In this document: in pieces, positions 9,607 to 19,814 of the stretch
Position numbering within the stretch: the stretch's first letter is position 1
Layout of the letters: each line of letters opens with the position of its first letter
Assembly (NCBI RefSeq): GCF_000425065.1
Contig: NZ_AULB01000008.1
Location: 1-64,000, forward strand
Source of the DNA: Actinomadura rifamycini DSM 43936
GTDB taxonomy: Bacteria > Actinomycetota > Actinomycetes > Streptosporangiales > Streptosporangiaceae
Direction of reading: 5' to 3'
Length of the DNA: 64,000 bases
Notes under the pieces: model-generated
What the model was told of the DNA's origin: nothing
What the model saw: only the letters and a program-made list of their open reading frames with translations
Databases searched by the model: none
Program-made: the position numbers and the translations under genes

Positions 9607-11310
9607 ATGGTGGATCCCGGCACGGTCGTCAACGTCATCAAGCAGGCACGCGAGCGGCGGACGGCGCCGCTGATCCTCGAGCTGGACCTCACCGAGGGGG
9701 TCGTGGAGACCGCGCCCGCCGACCCGATCTCGGCGCTCATGTCGATGCGCCGCACGCACCTGCGGGACGTCCTGGACGGGCTGCGCCGCGCCCGGACGGA
9801 CGCGCGGGTGCGCGCGCTGGTGGTGAAGGTGTCCGGCGAGATGCGGATGGCGCTCGCGCAGGAGCTGCGGGAGTCGGTGCGGGCGCTGCGGGACGCGGGC
9901 AAGCACACGGTCGCGTGGGCCGAGACGTTCGGGGAGGGCGGGCGCGGCAACGTGCCGTACTACCTGGCCAGCGCGTTCGACGAGGTGTACCTGCAGCCGA
10001 CGGGCGACGTGGGGCTGACGGGCGTGGCGCTGGAGGAACCGTTCCTCGCGGGGGCGCTCGAGAAGGCCGGGATCCGGCCGCTGTTCGCGGCGCGGCACGA
10101 GTACAAGACCATGGCGAACACGTTCATGGAGAAGGCGTACACGCCCGAGCACGAGGAGTCGTCGCGGCGGCTGGTGGCGTCGTTCGGGGAGCAGCTCGCG
10201 GCCGGGATCGCCGAGTCGCGGGGCCTCCCGGTGGAGCGGGTGCGGGAGCTGGTCGACCGCGGCCCGCTGCTGGCCGACGAGGCGCTGGAGGAGGGGCTCG
10301 TCGACCGGCTCGGGTACCGCGACGAGGTGTACGCGGCGCTCCGGGAGCGGTTCGGGGACGAGGCGCAGCTCCGGTTCGTCTCCCGCTACAGCCGGACGCA
10401 GGGGCTCGCGAAGAAGCTGCCGCAGCCGGGCCGCGCGGACGTCGTGGCGCTGATCAACGGCCAGGGGCCGATCCGGCTCGGCCGCAGCGGGCGCGGGGGG
10501 CCGCTGCCGAACTCGGGTCCGGCGATGGGCTCGGACACGGTCGGGGCCGCGTTCCGCGCGGCGGTGAAGGACGAGCGGGTCAAGGCGATCGTGTTCCGGG
10601 TGAACAGCCCGGGCGGATCGGCGGTGGCGTCGGACGCCATCTGGCGGGAGGTCGCGCTGGCCCGGAAGGCCGGCAAGCCGGTGGTCGTCTCGATGGGCGA
10701 CGTGGCGGCGTCGGGCGGCTACTACGTGGCGATGGGCGCCGACGTGATCCTCGCGCAGCCCGGGACGATCACCGGGTCGATCGGCGTCGTGGTGGGCAAG
10801 GCCGTGGTCAGCGACCTGCTCGACCGGATCGGCGTCGGGATGGGGACGGTCGCGGACGGCGACCACGCCCGGATGTTCAGCTCCACGAAGGAGTTCAGCG
10901 AGTCGGAGTGGGAGCGGATCAACGCGTCCCTCGACCGGATCTACGACGACTTCACGGCGAAGGTCGCGCAGGGCCGCGGGCTGTCCCGCGACCGGGTGCA
11001 CGAGCTGGCGCGGGGCCGGGTCTGGACGGGCGCGGACGCCCGCGAGGGCGGCCTCGTGGACGAGCTGGGCGGCCTGGAGGCGGCGCTCGAACTGGCGCGG
11101 AAGAAGGGCGGGCTGCCCGCGGACGCGCCGGTCCGGTCGTACCCGCACGCGTCGCCGCTGGAGCGGCTCAAGCCGCCGGAGTCGAGCGAGGACCGCACCG
11201 CCGCGTCCGCGCGGTTCGACGGCTGGGGGTCGCTGGGCGGGCTCGCGGCGCGGCTGGGGCTGCCGTCGGCCGGGCCGCTGACGCTCCCCGGCTCCTGGGA
11301 GATCCGCTGA
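9607..11310 (+). CDS. sppA: Signal peptide peptidase SppA-like serine protease, 67 kDa type
   Basis: A 567-aa two-module ClpP/crotonase-fold protease that degrades signal peptides or other membrane peptides. The N module supplies the general-base Lys167 (HEYKTMANTF) and the C module the nucleophile Ser369 (DVAASGGYYVAMGAD), following the long-form SppA layout. NSPGGSAVASD in the C module forms the substrate groove. Unlike E. coli SppA, no N-terminal membrane anchor is visible, so the protein may be cytosolic or peripheral, as in some actinobacterial and archaeal relatives. It stops one base before the start of the flavin reductase gene and is probably co-transcribed with it. Confidence 0.9.
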   Translation: MVDPGTVVNVIKQARERRTAPLILELDLTEGVVETAPADPISALMSMRRTHLRDVLDGLRRARTDARVRALVVKVSGEMRMALAQELRESVRALRDAGKHTVAWAETFGEGGRGNVPYYLASAFDEVYLQPTGDVGLTGVALEEPFLAGALEKAGIRPLFAARHEYKTMANTFMEKAYTPEHEESSRRLVASFGEQLAAGIAESRGLPVERVRELVDRGPLLADEALEEGLVDRLGYRDEVYAALRERFGDEAQLRFVSRYSRTQGLAKKLPQPGRADVVALINGQGPIRLGRSGRGGPLPNSGPAMGSDTVGAAFRAAVKDERVKAIVFRVNSPGGSAVASDAIWREVALARKAGKPVVVSMGDVAASGGYYVAMGADVILAQPGTITGSIGVVVGKAVVSDLLDRIGVGMGTVADGDHARMFSSTKEFSESEWERINASLDRIYDDFTAKVAQGRGLSRDRVHELARGRVWTGADAREGGLVDELGGLEAALELARKKGGLPADAPVRSYPHASPLERLKPPESSEDRTAASARFDGWGSLGGLAARLGLPSAGPLTLPGSWEIR

Positions 11311-11311
11311 C

Positions 11312-11797
11312 GTGGCGGCCGGCACGGACTTCGTCGACGCCGTCGCCGGGTTCGCCACGGGCGTGGTGGTGCTGACGGTCCGCGACGGCCGCGACGACCA
11401 CGGGACGACGGTGACGTCGTTCATGTCGGTGTCGCTGGAGCCGCCGATGGTGCTGGCGGGGGTGTCCTCGTCGTCGTACCTGGCGGAGGTGCTGGGGCGC
11501 CGCGACCGGTGGGCCGCGACGGTCCTGTCGTCCGGGCAGCGGGCGCTCGCCGGGCGGTTCGCGGCGGCGGGCCGTCCGGGCGCGCGGATCCTGCTGGCGG
11601 GCGAGCCGCACCACCGCGGGCCGGTGTCGGACGCGCTGGTCCCGGAGAACGGGCTCGCGGCGCTGGAGTGCGAGAACCGGCAGACGATCGTGGCGGGCGA
11701 CCACACGCTGTTCGTCGCGGAGGTCCTGGCGGCCGACTACATCGCGCGGGAGCGCAAGCCGCTGATCCGGGTCAACCGCCGCTACCTGGGGCAGTGA
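11312..11797 (+). CDS. Flavin reductase domain protein (FMN-binding split barrel)
   Basis: A 161-aa protein of the NAD(P)H:flavin reductase family. [33 protein letters not shown] and the C-terminal [20 protein letters not shown] cover the split-barrel fold and flavin-contact loops. Such proteins provide reduced flavin to monooxygenases. No partner oxygenase is adjacent. It starts at a GTG one base after sppA, and its 3' end overlaps the convergent hutI gene by 26 bases, a sense-antisense overlap of coding sequence. Confidence 0.88.
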   Translation: MAAGTDFVDAVAGFATGVVVLTVRDGRDDHGTTVTSFMSVSLEPPMVLAGVSSSSYLAEVLGRRDRWAATVLSSGQRALAGRFAAAGRPGARILLAGEPHHRGPVSDALVPENGLAALECENRQTIVAGDHTLFVAEVLAADYIARERKPLIRVNRRYLGQ

Positions 11798-12968
11798 CCC
11801 GCGCGCCCTTCTTCCAGACCGCTCTGGTGAGGGGGACGCCGGGGCGGTAGGCGAGGTGGATGTACGAGGGGGCGTCCAGGACGTGGACGTCCGCGCGCGC
11901 GCCGGGCGCGAGGCGTCCGACGTCGGTGCGGCGGAGCGCCCGCGCGCCCCCCGCGGTGGCGGCCCGGACGGCCTCGGCCGGGGTCATCCGCATGTCGCGG
12001 ACGGCGACGGCGACGCAGAACGCCATGCTCGAGCTGTAGCAGGAGCCGGGGTTGCAGTCGGACGCGAGCGCGACCGCGGCGCCCGCGTCCAGGAGGCGGC
12101 GCGCGTCCGGGTAGGGCTGCCGGGTGGAGAACTCGACACCCGGCAGGAGCGTCGCGACGGTGCGGGACGAGGCGAGCGCGTCCACGTCGGCGTCCGACAG
12201 GAACGTGCAGTGGTCGGCGGACGCGGCGTCCAGCTCGACGGCGAGGCGGACGGCCGGGCCCTCGGTGAGCTGGTTCGCGTGCAGGCGCGGCGCCAGCCCC
12301 GCCTCGATCCCGGCTCCGAGGATCTCGCGGGCCTGGTCGGCGTCGAACGCGCCGCGCTCGCAGAACACGTCGATCCAGCGGGCGTGCGGGGCGCACGCGG
12401 CGAGCATGTCGGTCGCGGCGAGCCGGGTGTAGGACGCGGCGTCCGTGCCGTCCGGAACGATGTGGGCGCCCAGGTACGTGACCTCGTCGGCGTGCTCGGC
12501 GGCGATCCGCACCGCCCGTTCCTCCTGCTCGACCGTGAGCCCGTACCCGGACTTGCACTCGACGGTCGTGGTGCCCTGCCGGGCCATCTCGGCCACGAGC
12601 CGCCGGACGGTCGCGCGCAGCTCGTCGTCGGACGCGGCGCGGGTGCGGGCGACCGTGGTGCGGATGCCGCCCGCCGCGTAGGGCTCGCCGCTCATCCGGG
12701 CGGCGAACTCCTCGGCGCGCTCCCCCGCGAACACCAGGTGGGCGTGCGAGTCGACGAATCCGGGCAGGACGGCGCGTCCCCCGGCGTCGTACCGCTCGTC
12801 GGCGTCCGGGGCGCCGGCGGCGGGGCCCGTCCACGCGACCGTGCCGCCGTGGAGGACGAGCGCGGCGTCGCGGACGATGCCGAGGGGGCCCTCGCCGGCC
12901 GCGGGGTCGTTCGTGACGAGTTCCCCGATGCCGGTGATCAGGGTGCTGCGCTCGTCGGGTCCGGTCAT
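11772..12968 (-). CDS. hutI: Imidazolonepropionase
   Basis: A 398-aa amidohydrolase that opens 4-imidazolone-5-propionate to N-formimino-L-glutamate, the third step of histidine degradation. Metal-site motifs are [16 protein letters not shown] near the N-terminus, [17 protein letters not shown] and [17 protein letters not shown] is the substrate loop of the family. The start overlaps the hutF stop by ATGA. It is the last gene of the hut operon and runs 26 bases into the convergent flavin reductase gene. Confidence 0.96.
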   Translation of the reverse strand: MTGPDERSTLITGIGELVTNDPAAGEGPLGIVRDAALVLHGGTVAWTGPAAGAPDADERYDAGGRAVLPGFVDSHAHLVFAGERAEEFAARMSGEPYAAGGIRTTVARTRAASDDELRATVRRLVAEMARQGTTTVECKSGYGLTVEQEERAVRIAAEHADEVTYLGAHIVPDGTDAASYTRLAATDMLAACAPHARWIDVFCERGAFDADQAREILGAGIEAGLAPRLHANQLTEGPAVRLAVELDAASADHCTFLSDADVDALASSRTVATLLPGVEFSTRQPYPDARRLLDAGAAVALASDCNPGSCYSSSMAFCVAVAVRDMRMTPAEAVRAATAGGARALRRTDVGRLAPGARADVHVLDAPSYIHLAYRPGVPLTRAVWKKGARVTAPGSGG

Positions 12969-14320
12969 GCGGGCTCCTCCCGGGTGGCGGTGCCGATCGC
13001 GGCGGCCAGCGCGCCGGGCACGTCGCCGATCAGCAGGTGGCGGCCGTCGCGGACGACCGGGCGGCCGGAGACGACGACGTGCCGGACGTCGGCGGCGGTC
13101 GCGGCGAACACGGCCGCCTCGGCGGCGTGCTCCCGCCCCGCCCCGGCCGTCCGGACCGAGCCGAGGTCGACGGTGACGAGGTCGGCGTACGCGCCGGGTT
13201 CGAGGCGGCCCGCCTCCGGCCAGCCGAGCGCGTAGTGCCCGTGCCGGGTGGCGGCGGTCAGCAGCTCCCCGGCCGTCCAGTGGCCGCGCCGCCGGGTGCG
13301 CAGCCGCTCGTCCAGCTCGACGGCGCGGGCCTCCTCGAACAGGTCGACGACGGCGTGCTGGTCGGAGCCGAGGCAGAGCGGGGCGCCCGCCTCGGCCAGG
13401 TCGCGGGCGGGGCCGATGCCGTCGGCGAGGTCGCGTTCGGTGGTCGGGCACATGCACACGCCGGTCGCGGTGGTGCCGAGCAGGGCGATGTCGTCGCCGG
13501 TCAGGTGGGTCGCGTGCACGGCCGTCGCGAACGCGCCGAGCGCCCCCGCCTCGGCGAGCAGCCGCGCCGGCGTCGTCCCGTACGCCTCCCGGCAGGCGTC
13601 GTTCTCGGCGGGCTGCTCGGACAGGTGGACGTGCAGCGGCGCGCGCCGCTCCCGCGCCCAGGCCGCGACGGCGCCGAGCTGCTCGCGGGGCACGGCGCGG
13701 ACGGAGTGGATCGCGGCGCCGACGCGGGCGTGCCCGGGGCCCGCCTTGTGGACGGCGTCGTGGAGGGCGCCGGCGCGGCGGGCCCAGTTCCCGGCGGTGC
13801 CGTCGCCGAAGCGGAGCTGGGTGCCGGTGAGGGGCCGCCCGATGCCGCCGGCGAGGTAGCAGGCGTCCAGCAGGGTGATGCGGATGCCGGCGTCGGCGGC
13901 GGCGGCGATCAGCGCCTCGCCCATCGCGTTCGGGTCGTCGTAGGGGTCGCCGCCGGGGCGGTGGTGCAGGTAGTGGAACTCGCCGACGCAGCTGATCCCG
14001 GCGAGGGCCATCTCGGCGAACGCGGCGGCGGCGAGGGCCCGGTAGGAGCCGGGGTCGAGCCGGTCGGCGACCCGGTACATCTGCTCCCGCCACGTCCAGA
14101 ACGTCCCGCGGTGCTTCTGGACGCGGGAGCGGAGGGCGCGGTGGAAGGCGTGGGAGTGGGCGTCGGCGAGGCCGGGGAGGGTCAGGCCGGGGAGGCGGGC
14201 GGCGCCCGGCGGGGCGGGGACGCCGCGTTCGACGCGGGTGATCCGCTCGCCGTCGGCCGTGACGAGCACGTCGGCCGCCACACCGTCACCGAGCCAGGCG
14301 AACTGCGCATGCCACTGCAT
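12965..14320 (-). CDS. hutF: Formimidoylglutamate deiminase
   Basis: A 451-aa amidohydrolase that converts N-formimino-L-glutamate to N-formyl-L-glutamate and ammonia. Zinc ligands sit in [26 protein letters not shown] and [24 protein letters not shown] and [14 protein letters not shown] are typical of HutF. Its presence means this operon uses the five-step route, which needs a separate deformylase. It starts 9 bases after the M20 hydrolase gene ends and overlaps hutI. Confidence 0.95.
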   Translation of the reverse strand: MQWHAQFAWLGDGVAADVLVTADGERITRVERGVPAPPGAARLPGLTLPGLADAHSHAFHRALRSRVQKHRGTFWTWREQMYRVADRLDPGSYRALAAAAFAEMALAGISCVGEFHYLHHRPGGDPYDDPNAMGEALIAAAADAGIRITLLDACYLAGGIGRPLTGTQLRFGDGTAGNWARRAGALHDAVHKAGPGHARVGAAIHSVRAVPREQLGAVAAWARERRAPLHVHLSEQPAENDACREAYGTTPARLLAEAGALGAFATAVHATHLTGDDIALLGTTATGVCMCPTTERDLADGIGPARDLAEAGAPLCLGSDQHAVVDLFEEARAVELDERLRTRRRGHWTAGELLTAATRHGHYALGWPEAGRLEPGAYADLVTVDLGSVRTAGAGREHAAEAAVFAATAADVRHVVVSGRPVVRDGRHLLIGDVPGALAAAIGTATREEPA

Positions 14321-14329
14321 ACCGGTCCC

Positions 14330-15529
14330 CTACCCGGCCGCCAGGTCGTCCAGCACCGCGGCGAGGGCCGCGACGCCCGCGAGGCAGTCGGCGGTCTCGG
14401 CGTGCTCGGCGGGCGCGTGCGACACCCCGGTCGGATTCCGGACGAACAGCATCGCCGTCGGCACCCGCGCGGACAGGATCCCGGCGTCGTGCCCGGCGCC
14501 CGTGGGCAGCACCGGTACGCCGCCCAGCACCGCCGCGACCCGCTCGCGCAGCGCGGTATTGAAGTCGACGACCTCGGTGTACGACTCCTCCGCGAGGTGC
14601 ACGGCGACGCCGTGCGGGCGGGCGGCGGCGCGGGCCGCCGCGTCCACGTCCGCGACCGTCCGGCGGACGGCGGCGTCGTCGGGCCCGCGCGCGTCCAGCC
14701 AGCCGGTGACCGACGACGCGACCGCGTTCACCCCGTTCGGCGCGACCCGCACCTTGCCGACGGTCGCGACCGTCCCGTTCCGTTCGGCGGCCTCGCGCGC
14801 CGCCAGCACCATGCTCGCGAACGGCGGCATGGGGTCGCGGCGGTCGGCCAGGCGGGTCGTGCCCGCGTGGTTGCCCTCCCCCGCGAAGTCGAACCGCCAG
14901 CGCCCGTGCGGGACGATCGCGCTCGCGACGCCGACGGGCCCGGCGAGGGCCCGGCCCTGCTCGACGTGCAGTTCGACGAAGCATCCGACGCGGGCCAGCA
15001 GGTCCTCGTCGGGCCCGATCGCGTCGGGGTCGAGTCCCGCGTGGTGCAGGACGTCGGCGAACGTCCGCCCGTCCGCGTCGGTCAGCGCGCGCGCCCGCGC
15101 GGGGTCGATCGCCCCGGTGAGCAGCCGGGAGCCGAGGCAGGCGACGCCGAACCGGGCGCCCTCCTCCTCGGCGAACGCCGCGACGCCGACCGGCCGCCGC
15201 GGCCGGGCGCCGCGGTCCCGCAGCAGGTCGATCGCCGCGAACGCCGACACGATGCCGAGCGGGCCGTCGAACGCGCCGCCGTCCGGGACGGAGTCGAGGT
15301 GGCTGCCGGTCAGCACGGCGTCCGCCCGGGAGCCGTCCGCGGGCCGCCACCACGCGATCATGTTGCCGTTGGCGTCGTGCTCCAGGTCGAGCCCGCGCCG
15401 CCGCGCCTCGTCGGCGAACCAGGCGCGGCACTCCAGCTCGGGCGGCGTCCACGCGAACCGGCGGTAGCCGCCCGTGGCCGCGTCCCGGCCGAGCGGCAGC
15501 AGGTCCGCCCACATGTCCTCGAAGGCCAT
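14330..15529 (-). CDS. M20-family amidohydrolase in the hut operon (allantoate/N-carbamoyl-type)
   Basis: A 399-aa metallopeptidase-fold hydrolase of the allantoate amidohydrolase/N-carbamoyl-L-amino-acid hydrolase type. Metal-ligand motifs are LTGSHLDSVPDGGAFDGPLG, EEEGARFG, FVELHVEQG and, near the C-terminus, PTGAGHDAGIL. GNHAGTTRLADRRDPM and GWLDAR mark the dimerisation lid. Related enzymes sit in the same position in Streptomyces hut operons under the same misleading name. Because HutF yields N-formylglutamate and no classical HutG deformylase is present, this gene is a good candidate for N-formyl-L-glutamate amidohydrolase. That role is inferred from context. Confidence 0.85.
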   Translation of the reverse strand: MAFEDMWADLLPLGRDAATGGYRRFAWTPPELECRAWFADEARRRGLDLEHDANGNMIAWWRPADGSRADAVLTGSHLDSVPDGGAFDGPLGIVSAFAAIDLLRDRGARPRRPVGVAAFAEEEGARFGVACLGSRLLTGAIDPARARALTDADGRTFADVLHHAGLDPDAIGPDEDLLARVGCFVELHVEQGRALAGPVGVASAIVPHGRWRFDFAGEGNHAGTTRLADRRDPMPPFASMVLAAREAAERNGTVATVGKVRVAPNGVNAVASSVTGWLDARGPDDAAVRRTVADVDAAARAAARPHGVAVHLAEESYTEVVDFNTALRERVAAVLGGVPVLPTGAGHDAGILSARVPTAMLFVRNPTGVSHAPAEHAETADCLAGVAALAAVLDDLAAG

Positions 15530-15535
15530 GCGCCC

Positions 15536-17191
15536 CTACCGGCCCTGCATGGGGATCCGGACGCCGCGCTCGGCGGCGACCTCGGCGGCGCGGCCGTACC
15601 CGGCGTCCACGTGCCGCATGACGCCCGTGCCCGGGTCGTTCGTCAGGACGCGCCGCAGCTTCTCGGCGGCGAGCGGCGTCCCGTCCGCCACGCACACCTG
15701 CCCCGCGTGGATCGACCGCCCGATGCCGACGCCGCCGCCGTGGTGGATCGACACCCAGGTGGCGCCGGACGCGGTGTTGAGCATCGCGTTCAGCAGCGGC
15801 CAGTCGGCGATGGCGTCCGACCCGTCCGCCATGCCCTCGGTCTCCCGGTACGGGCTCGCGACCGACCCGCAGTCGAGGTGGTCCCGGCCGAGGACGATCG
15901 GCGCGCCGACCTCGCCGCGCGCCACCAGGTCGTTGAACGCCTCCCCGGCCCGGTCGCGCTCGCCGTAGCCGAGCCAGCAGATGCGGGACGGGAGCCCCTG
16001 GAAGCAGACCTTCTCCCCCGCCATCCGGATCCAGCGGGCCAGCGACTCGTTCTCCGGGAACAGCTCCAGGATCGCGCGGTCGGTGCGGGCGATGTCCTTC
16101 GGGTCGCCCGACAGGGCCGCCCACCGGAACGGGCCCTTGCCCTCGCAGAACAGGGGGCGGATGTAGGCGGGCACGAACCCGGGGAAGGCGAACGCGCGCT
16201 CGTACCCCGCGAGCTCCGCCTCGCCCCGGATCGAGTTGCCGTAGTCGAACACCTCGGCGCCCGCGTCCTGGAAACCGACCATCGCTTCCACGTGCTTCGC
16301 CATGGAGGCGCGCGCGCGGGAGATGAACCCGTCGCGGTCCTTCTCGCGCGCGTCCGCCATGTCGTCGAACGCGACGCCGGACGGCAGGTACATCAGCGGG
16401 TCGTGCGCGCTGGTCTGGTCGGTCACGATGTCGATCGGCGCGCCGCGCCGCAGCAGCTCGGGCACGACGTCCGCCGCGTTGCCGAGGACGGCGATCGACA
16501 GCGGGCGCCGCGCCGCGCGCGCGTCCGCGGCGAGCCGCAGCGCGTCGTCGAGCGACGCGGCCCGCACGTCGCAGTACCCGTGCTCCACCCGGCGCTCGAT
16601 CCGCGACGGGTCGCACTCGACGCAGATCGCGACGCCGCCGTTCATCGTCACCGCGAGCGGCTGCGCGCCGCCCATGCCGCCGAGCCCCGCGGTGAGCGTG
16701 ACCGTCCCGGCCAGCGTGCCGCCGAACCGCTTCGCCGCCACCGCCGCGAACGTCTCGTACGTCCCCTGCAGGATGCCCTGCGTCCCGATGTAGATCCACG
16801 ACCCGGCGGTCATCTGCCCGAACATCGTCAGCCCGAGCGACTCGAGCCGCCGGAACTCCTCCCACGTCGCCCACTGCGGCACCAGGTTCGAGTTCGCGAT
16901 GAGCACCCGGGGCGCCCACTCGTGCGTGCGGAACACCCCGACCGGCTTGCCCGACTGGACGAGCAGCGTCTCGTCGCCCGCCAGGTCGGTGAGCGAGCGG
17001 ACGATGCCGTCGAAGGCGTCCCAGCTCCGCGCGGCCTTCCCCGAGCCGCCGTAGACGACGAGGTCGTCCGGGTGCTCGGCGACCTCCGGGTCGAGGTTGT
17101 TCTGGATCATCCGCAGGGCGGCCTCCTGGGGCCAGCCCTTCGCCGTCAGCGCGGCGCCGCGGGGGGCGCGTACCGTCCGAGGTCCGGACAT
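15536..17191 (-). CDS. hutU: Urocanate hydratase
   Basis: A 551-aa NAD-dependent urocanase that makes imidazolonepropionate, the second step of histidine degradation. The start [12 protein letters not shown] follows AAGGAG. Diagnostic stretches are [20 protein letters not shown], the NAD-binding [33 protein letters not shown], the conserved cysteine of [28 protein letters not shown] and [11 protein letters not shown]. The length matches the family (about 550). It lies 11 bases after hutH and 6 bases before the M20 gene. Confidence 0.97.
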   Translation of the reverse strand: MSGPRTVRAPRGAALTAKGWPQEAALRMIQNNLDPEVAEHPDDLVVYGGSGKAARSWDAFDGIVRSLTDLAGDETLLVQSGKPVGVFRTHEWAPRVLIANSNLVPQWATWEEFRRLESLGLTMFGQMTAGSWIYIGTQGILQGTYETFAAVAAKRFGGTLAGTVTLTAGLGGMGGAQPLAVTMNGGVAICVECDPSRIERRVEHGYCDVRAASLDDALRLAADARAARRPLSIAVLGNAADVVPELLRRGAPIDIVTDQTSAHDPLMYLPSGVAFDDMADAREKDRDGFISRARASMAKHVEAMVGFQDAGAEVFDYGNSIRGEAELAGYERAFAFPGFVPAYIRPLFCEGKGPFRWAALSGDPKDIARTDRAILELFPENESLARWIRMAGEKVCFQGLPSRICWLGYGERDRAGEAFNDLVARGEVGAPIVLGRDHLDCGSVASPYRETEGMADGSDAIADWPLLNAMLNTASGATWVSIHHGGGVGIGRSIHAGQVCVADGTPLAAEKLRRVLTNDPGTGVMRHVDAGYGRAAEVAAERGVRIPMQGR

Positions 17192-17202
17192 GGGGAACTC
17201 CT

Positions 17203-18759
17203 TCAGGAAAGGGGGCCGACAACGGATTCGGCGGCCGCCACGAGCGAGCCGTCCCGGACGAGCGCGGTCGCGGCGGCGATCTCGGGGGCCAGGTAGCGGT
17301 CGGGGCCGGGCGGCGGCACCGCCTCGCGCAGCCGCGCGACCACGGCGCCGGTCGCCGGGCCGGGCCGCAGCGGCGCCCGCAGGTCCAGCGCCCGCGCGGC
17401 CGTGAGGATCTCGATCGCGACGACCTGGGCGAGCCCGTCGACCGCGCGCCGGAGCTTGCGCGCCGCGTTCCAGCCCATGGACACGTGGTCCTCCTGCATC
17501 GCCGAGCTCGGGATCGAGTCGGCGCTCGCGGGCGCCGCGAGCCGCTTCAGCTCCGACACGATCCCCGCCTGCGTGTACTGGGCGATCATGTGCCCGGAGT
17601 CGACGCCCGGATCGTCCGCGAGGAACGCCGGCAGGCCCGCCGACCGCCCCCTGTCGAGCATGCGGTCCGTGCGCCGCTCCGACATCGACGCGACGTCCGC
17701 GACCGGGATCGCCAGGAAGTCGAGCACGTACGCGACCGGCGCGCCGTGGAAGTTGCCGTTCGACTCGACGCGCCCGTCCGGCAGGACGACCGGGTTGTCG
17801 ACGGCCGAGGCCAGCTCCCGCCCCGCGACCAGTTCGGCGTGCGCGAGCGTGTCGCGCGCGGCGCCGTTGACCTGCGGCGAGCAGCGCAGCGAGTAGGCGT
17901 CCTGGACGCGGGTGCAGTCGGGCCCCCGGTGCGACTCCATGATCTGGGACGCGGCCAGCAGCAGCCGCAGGTTGGCCGCCGACGTCCCCTGCCCGGGGTG
18001 CGGCCGGAGCTCCTGGAGGTCGGCGGCGAAGACCCGGTCGGTGCCCAGCAGCGCCTCGACGCTCATCGCGGCGGCCAGGTCCGCGGTCGTGAGGAGCCTG
18101 CGCAGGTCGTGCATCGCCAGCACGAGCATGCCGAGCATCCCGTCGGTGCCGTTCAGCAGCGCGAGCCCCTCCTTGGCCGCGAGCTTCACCGGCGCGATCC
18201 CCGCCTCCGCGAGCGCCTGCGCCGCGTCCCGCGGCTCCCCGTCCGCGTCGCGGACGCGCCCCTCCCCGATCAGGGCCAGCGCGACGTGCGCGAGCGGCGC
18301 GAGGTCGCCCGAGCAGCCGAGGCTGCCGTGCTCGAACACCTGCGGGGTGATCCCCGCGTTGAGCAGCGCGGCGAGCGTCCGCGCGGTCGTCGGCTGCACG
18401 CCCGTCCGTCCGGTCGCGAGCGTCCGGAGCCGCAGCAGCATCAGCGCCCGGACGACCTCGCGCTCGACCTCGGGCCCCGACCCGGCCGCGTGCGACCGGA
18501 CGATGTTCACCTGCAACCGGTCGCGCATCTCCGGCGGGATGTGGCGCGTCGCGAGCGCCCCGAAACCCGTCGAGACCCCGTACACCGGCGTCGGCCGGGC
18601 GGACAGCTCCTCGATGTGCGCCCGCGCCTCCCCGATGACCTTCAACGCCTCGTCCGTCAGCGCGACGCGCGCCCCGTCGCGGGCCACCGCCACCACGTCG
18701 TCGAACGCGAGCGGGTCCGGGCCGACCCGGACAACCCTGTCCCCCACACCAGAAGCCAT
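17203..18759 (-). CDS. hutH: Histidine ammonia-lyase
   Basis: A ~518-aa histidase that deaminates histidine to urocanate, the entry step of the pathway. [14 protein letters not shown] and the cofactor loop [14 protein letters not shown] are present. The MIO prosthetic group forms from residues Cys149-Ser150-Gly151, where the textbook tripeptide is Ala-Ser-Gly. [20 protein letters not shown] and QEDHVSMGW are further family signatures. In-frame starts at 18759, 18768 and 18780 are all possible; none has a good ribosome-binding site, so a leaderless or near-leaderless transcript is possible. It is the first gene of the operon and divergent from the IclR regulator. Confidence 0.95.
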   Translation of the reverse strand: MASGVGDRVVRVGPDPLAFDDVVAVARDGARVALTDEALKVIGEARAHIEELSARPTPVYGVSTGFGALATRHIPPEMRDRLQVNIVRSHAAGSGPEVEREVVRALMLLRLRTLATGRTGVQPTTARTLAALLNAGITPQVFEHGSLGCSGDLAPLAHVALALIGEGRVRDADGEPRDAAQALAEAGIAPVKLAAKEGLALLNGTDGMLGMLVLAMHDLRRLLTTADLAAAMSVEALLGTDRVFAADLQELRPHPGQGTSAANLRLLLAASQIMESHRGPDCTRVQDAYSLRCSPQVNGAARDTLAHAELVAGRELASAVDNPVVLPDGRVESNGNFHGAPVAYVLDFLAIPVADVASMSERRTDRMLDRGRSAGLPAFLADDPGVDSGHMIAQYTQAGIVSELKRLAAPASADSIPSSAMQEDHVSMGWNAARKLRRAVDGLAQVVAIEILTAARALDLRAPLRPGPATGAVVARLREAVPPPGPDRYLAPEIAAATALVRDGSLVAAAESVVGPLS

Positions 18760-18814
18760 ACCCACCATTGCAGCGGCCACGGCAGCCGGAGACGACCCCG
18801 CCGGCCCGCAATCC

Positions 18815-18830
18815 GTCTCGGATACGAGAC
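18815..18830. promoter_or_regulatory. Palindromic operator between hutH and IclR regulator
   Basis: GTCTCG-GATA-CGAGAC: 6-bp perfect arms around a 4-bp spacer, 9 bases before the regulator ATG and 55 bases before hutH. Its position and symmetry suit binding by the IclR-family dimer to control both directions. Confidence 0.7.
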
Positions 18831-18839
18831 AATCGGGCC

Positions 18840-19607
18840 ATGAGCCAGGTCCCCGCCGCGCGCCGCGCCCTGGCGGTCCTGCGCCACCTGGCCGCCGCGC
18901 CCGGCCCGCTCCCCGCGTCGGCCATCGCCCGCGCGCTCGGCCTGCCCCGCTCGTCCGCCTACCACCTGCTCGCCGCGATGGCCGAGGACGGCTTCGTCGC
19001 CTACGTCCCCGAGGAGCGCCGCTGGGGGCTCGGCGTCGCCGCGTTCGAGATCGGCTCCGCCTACCTGCGCCACGAACCCCTCGAACGCCTCGCCCGCCCC
19101 CTGCTGCGCCGCCTCGTCGACCGGACCGGGGAGATCGCGCAGCTCGGCGTCCTGCACGGCACCGAGACCCTGTACCTGCTCAAGGAGCAGCCGCCGCACC
19201 ACGCGACGCTCGTCACGGACGTCGGCGTCCGCTTGCCCGCCCACCTCACGGCGAGCGGCCGCTCCCTCCTCGCGCACCTGCCCCCGGCGCAGCTCCGCGC
19301 CCTCTTCCCCGGCGGCCCGCTCGTCGACCGCACCGGCCGCGGCCCCACGACCCTGCGCGCGCTCCGCCGCGTCCTCGCCGAGGACGCCCGCCGCGGCTGG
19401 GCGTCCGAGGACGGCCACGTCACCGAGGGGTTCGCCAGCATCGCGGCCTGCGCGTTCGACCACACCGCCCACCCGACCGCCGCCGTCGCCGTCACCTTCC
19501 GCCGCGACGCCCGCCCGCCGGAGACCTGGCCCGCCCTCGCCGCCGGCATCCGCGCGACCGCCGCCGCCCTCACCACCCGCCTGGCCGGCCGCCCGCCCAC
19601 CCCCTGA
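18840..19607 (+). CDS. IclR-family transcriptional regulator of the hut operon
   Basis: A 255-aa regulator. The N-terminal winged helix ([17 protein letters not shown], then [19 protein letters not shown]) is followed by the IclR effector domain with [31 protein letters not shown] and a C-terminal [21 protein letters not shown]. It is divergent from hutH and separated by about 80 bases containing one dyad, so control of histidine degradation and autoregulation are likely (inference). The effector may be urocanate or histidine. The ATG at 18840 is the only start that fits the domain. The start lies within the spacer side of the operator, as usual for autoregulated IclR genes. Confidence 0.88.
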   Translation: MSQVPAARRALAVLRHLAAAPGPLPASAIARALGLPRSSAYHLLAAMAEDGFVAYVPEERRWGLGVAAFEIGSAYLRHEPLERLARPLLRRLVDRTGEIAQLGVLHGTETLYLLKEQPPHHATLVTDVGVRLPAHLTASGRSLLAHLPPAQLRALFPGGPLVDRTGRGPTTLRALRRVLAEDARRGWASEDGHVTEGFASIAACAFDHTAHPTAAVAVTFRRDARPPETWPALAAGIRATAAALTTRLAGRPPTP

Positions 19608-19814
19608 CCCGCCCCGCCTGGTCCCGCAATGCGTTCGACCAGGAGCGAAAACGACACGCTTGCTACCGACCATTCTCTATTGGGACAAAAGTGCCAATTA
19701 GGTCGATGATCCGACAATGGGTAGATTGCCACTGTTGCTGTTGATCACCATTCCGTAAGCTCGGTGGTCGACCGGAAGCGCCGGTGCGCGAACCCCTCTC
19801 GAAGGAGCCCCACG
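19608..19814 (+). promoter_or_regulatory. AT-richer promoter region of the first RHS gene
   Basis: Bases 19640-19760 are much richer in A/T than the surroundings. They contain an ATTGG-N10-CCAAT dyad (19679-19698) and several T/A-rich steps but no clean -35/-10 pair. GAAGGAG (19801-19807) is the ribosome-binding site for the gene starting at 19815. The base-composition dip marks the likely promoter. Confidence 0.55.

Noticed and set aside
13037..17296. Very long rightward open frame (over 1400 codons) opposite the hut genes
   Set aside because: It is antisense to hutF, the M20 gene and hutU, all of which have strong family motifs. The translation is Arg/Gly/Ala/Val-rich without domains, as expected of a shadow in GC-rich DNA.
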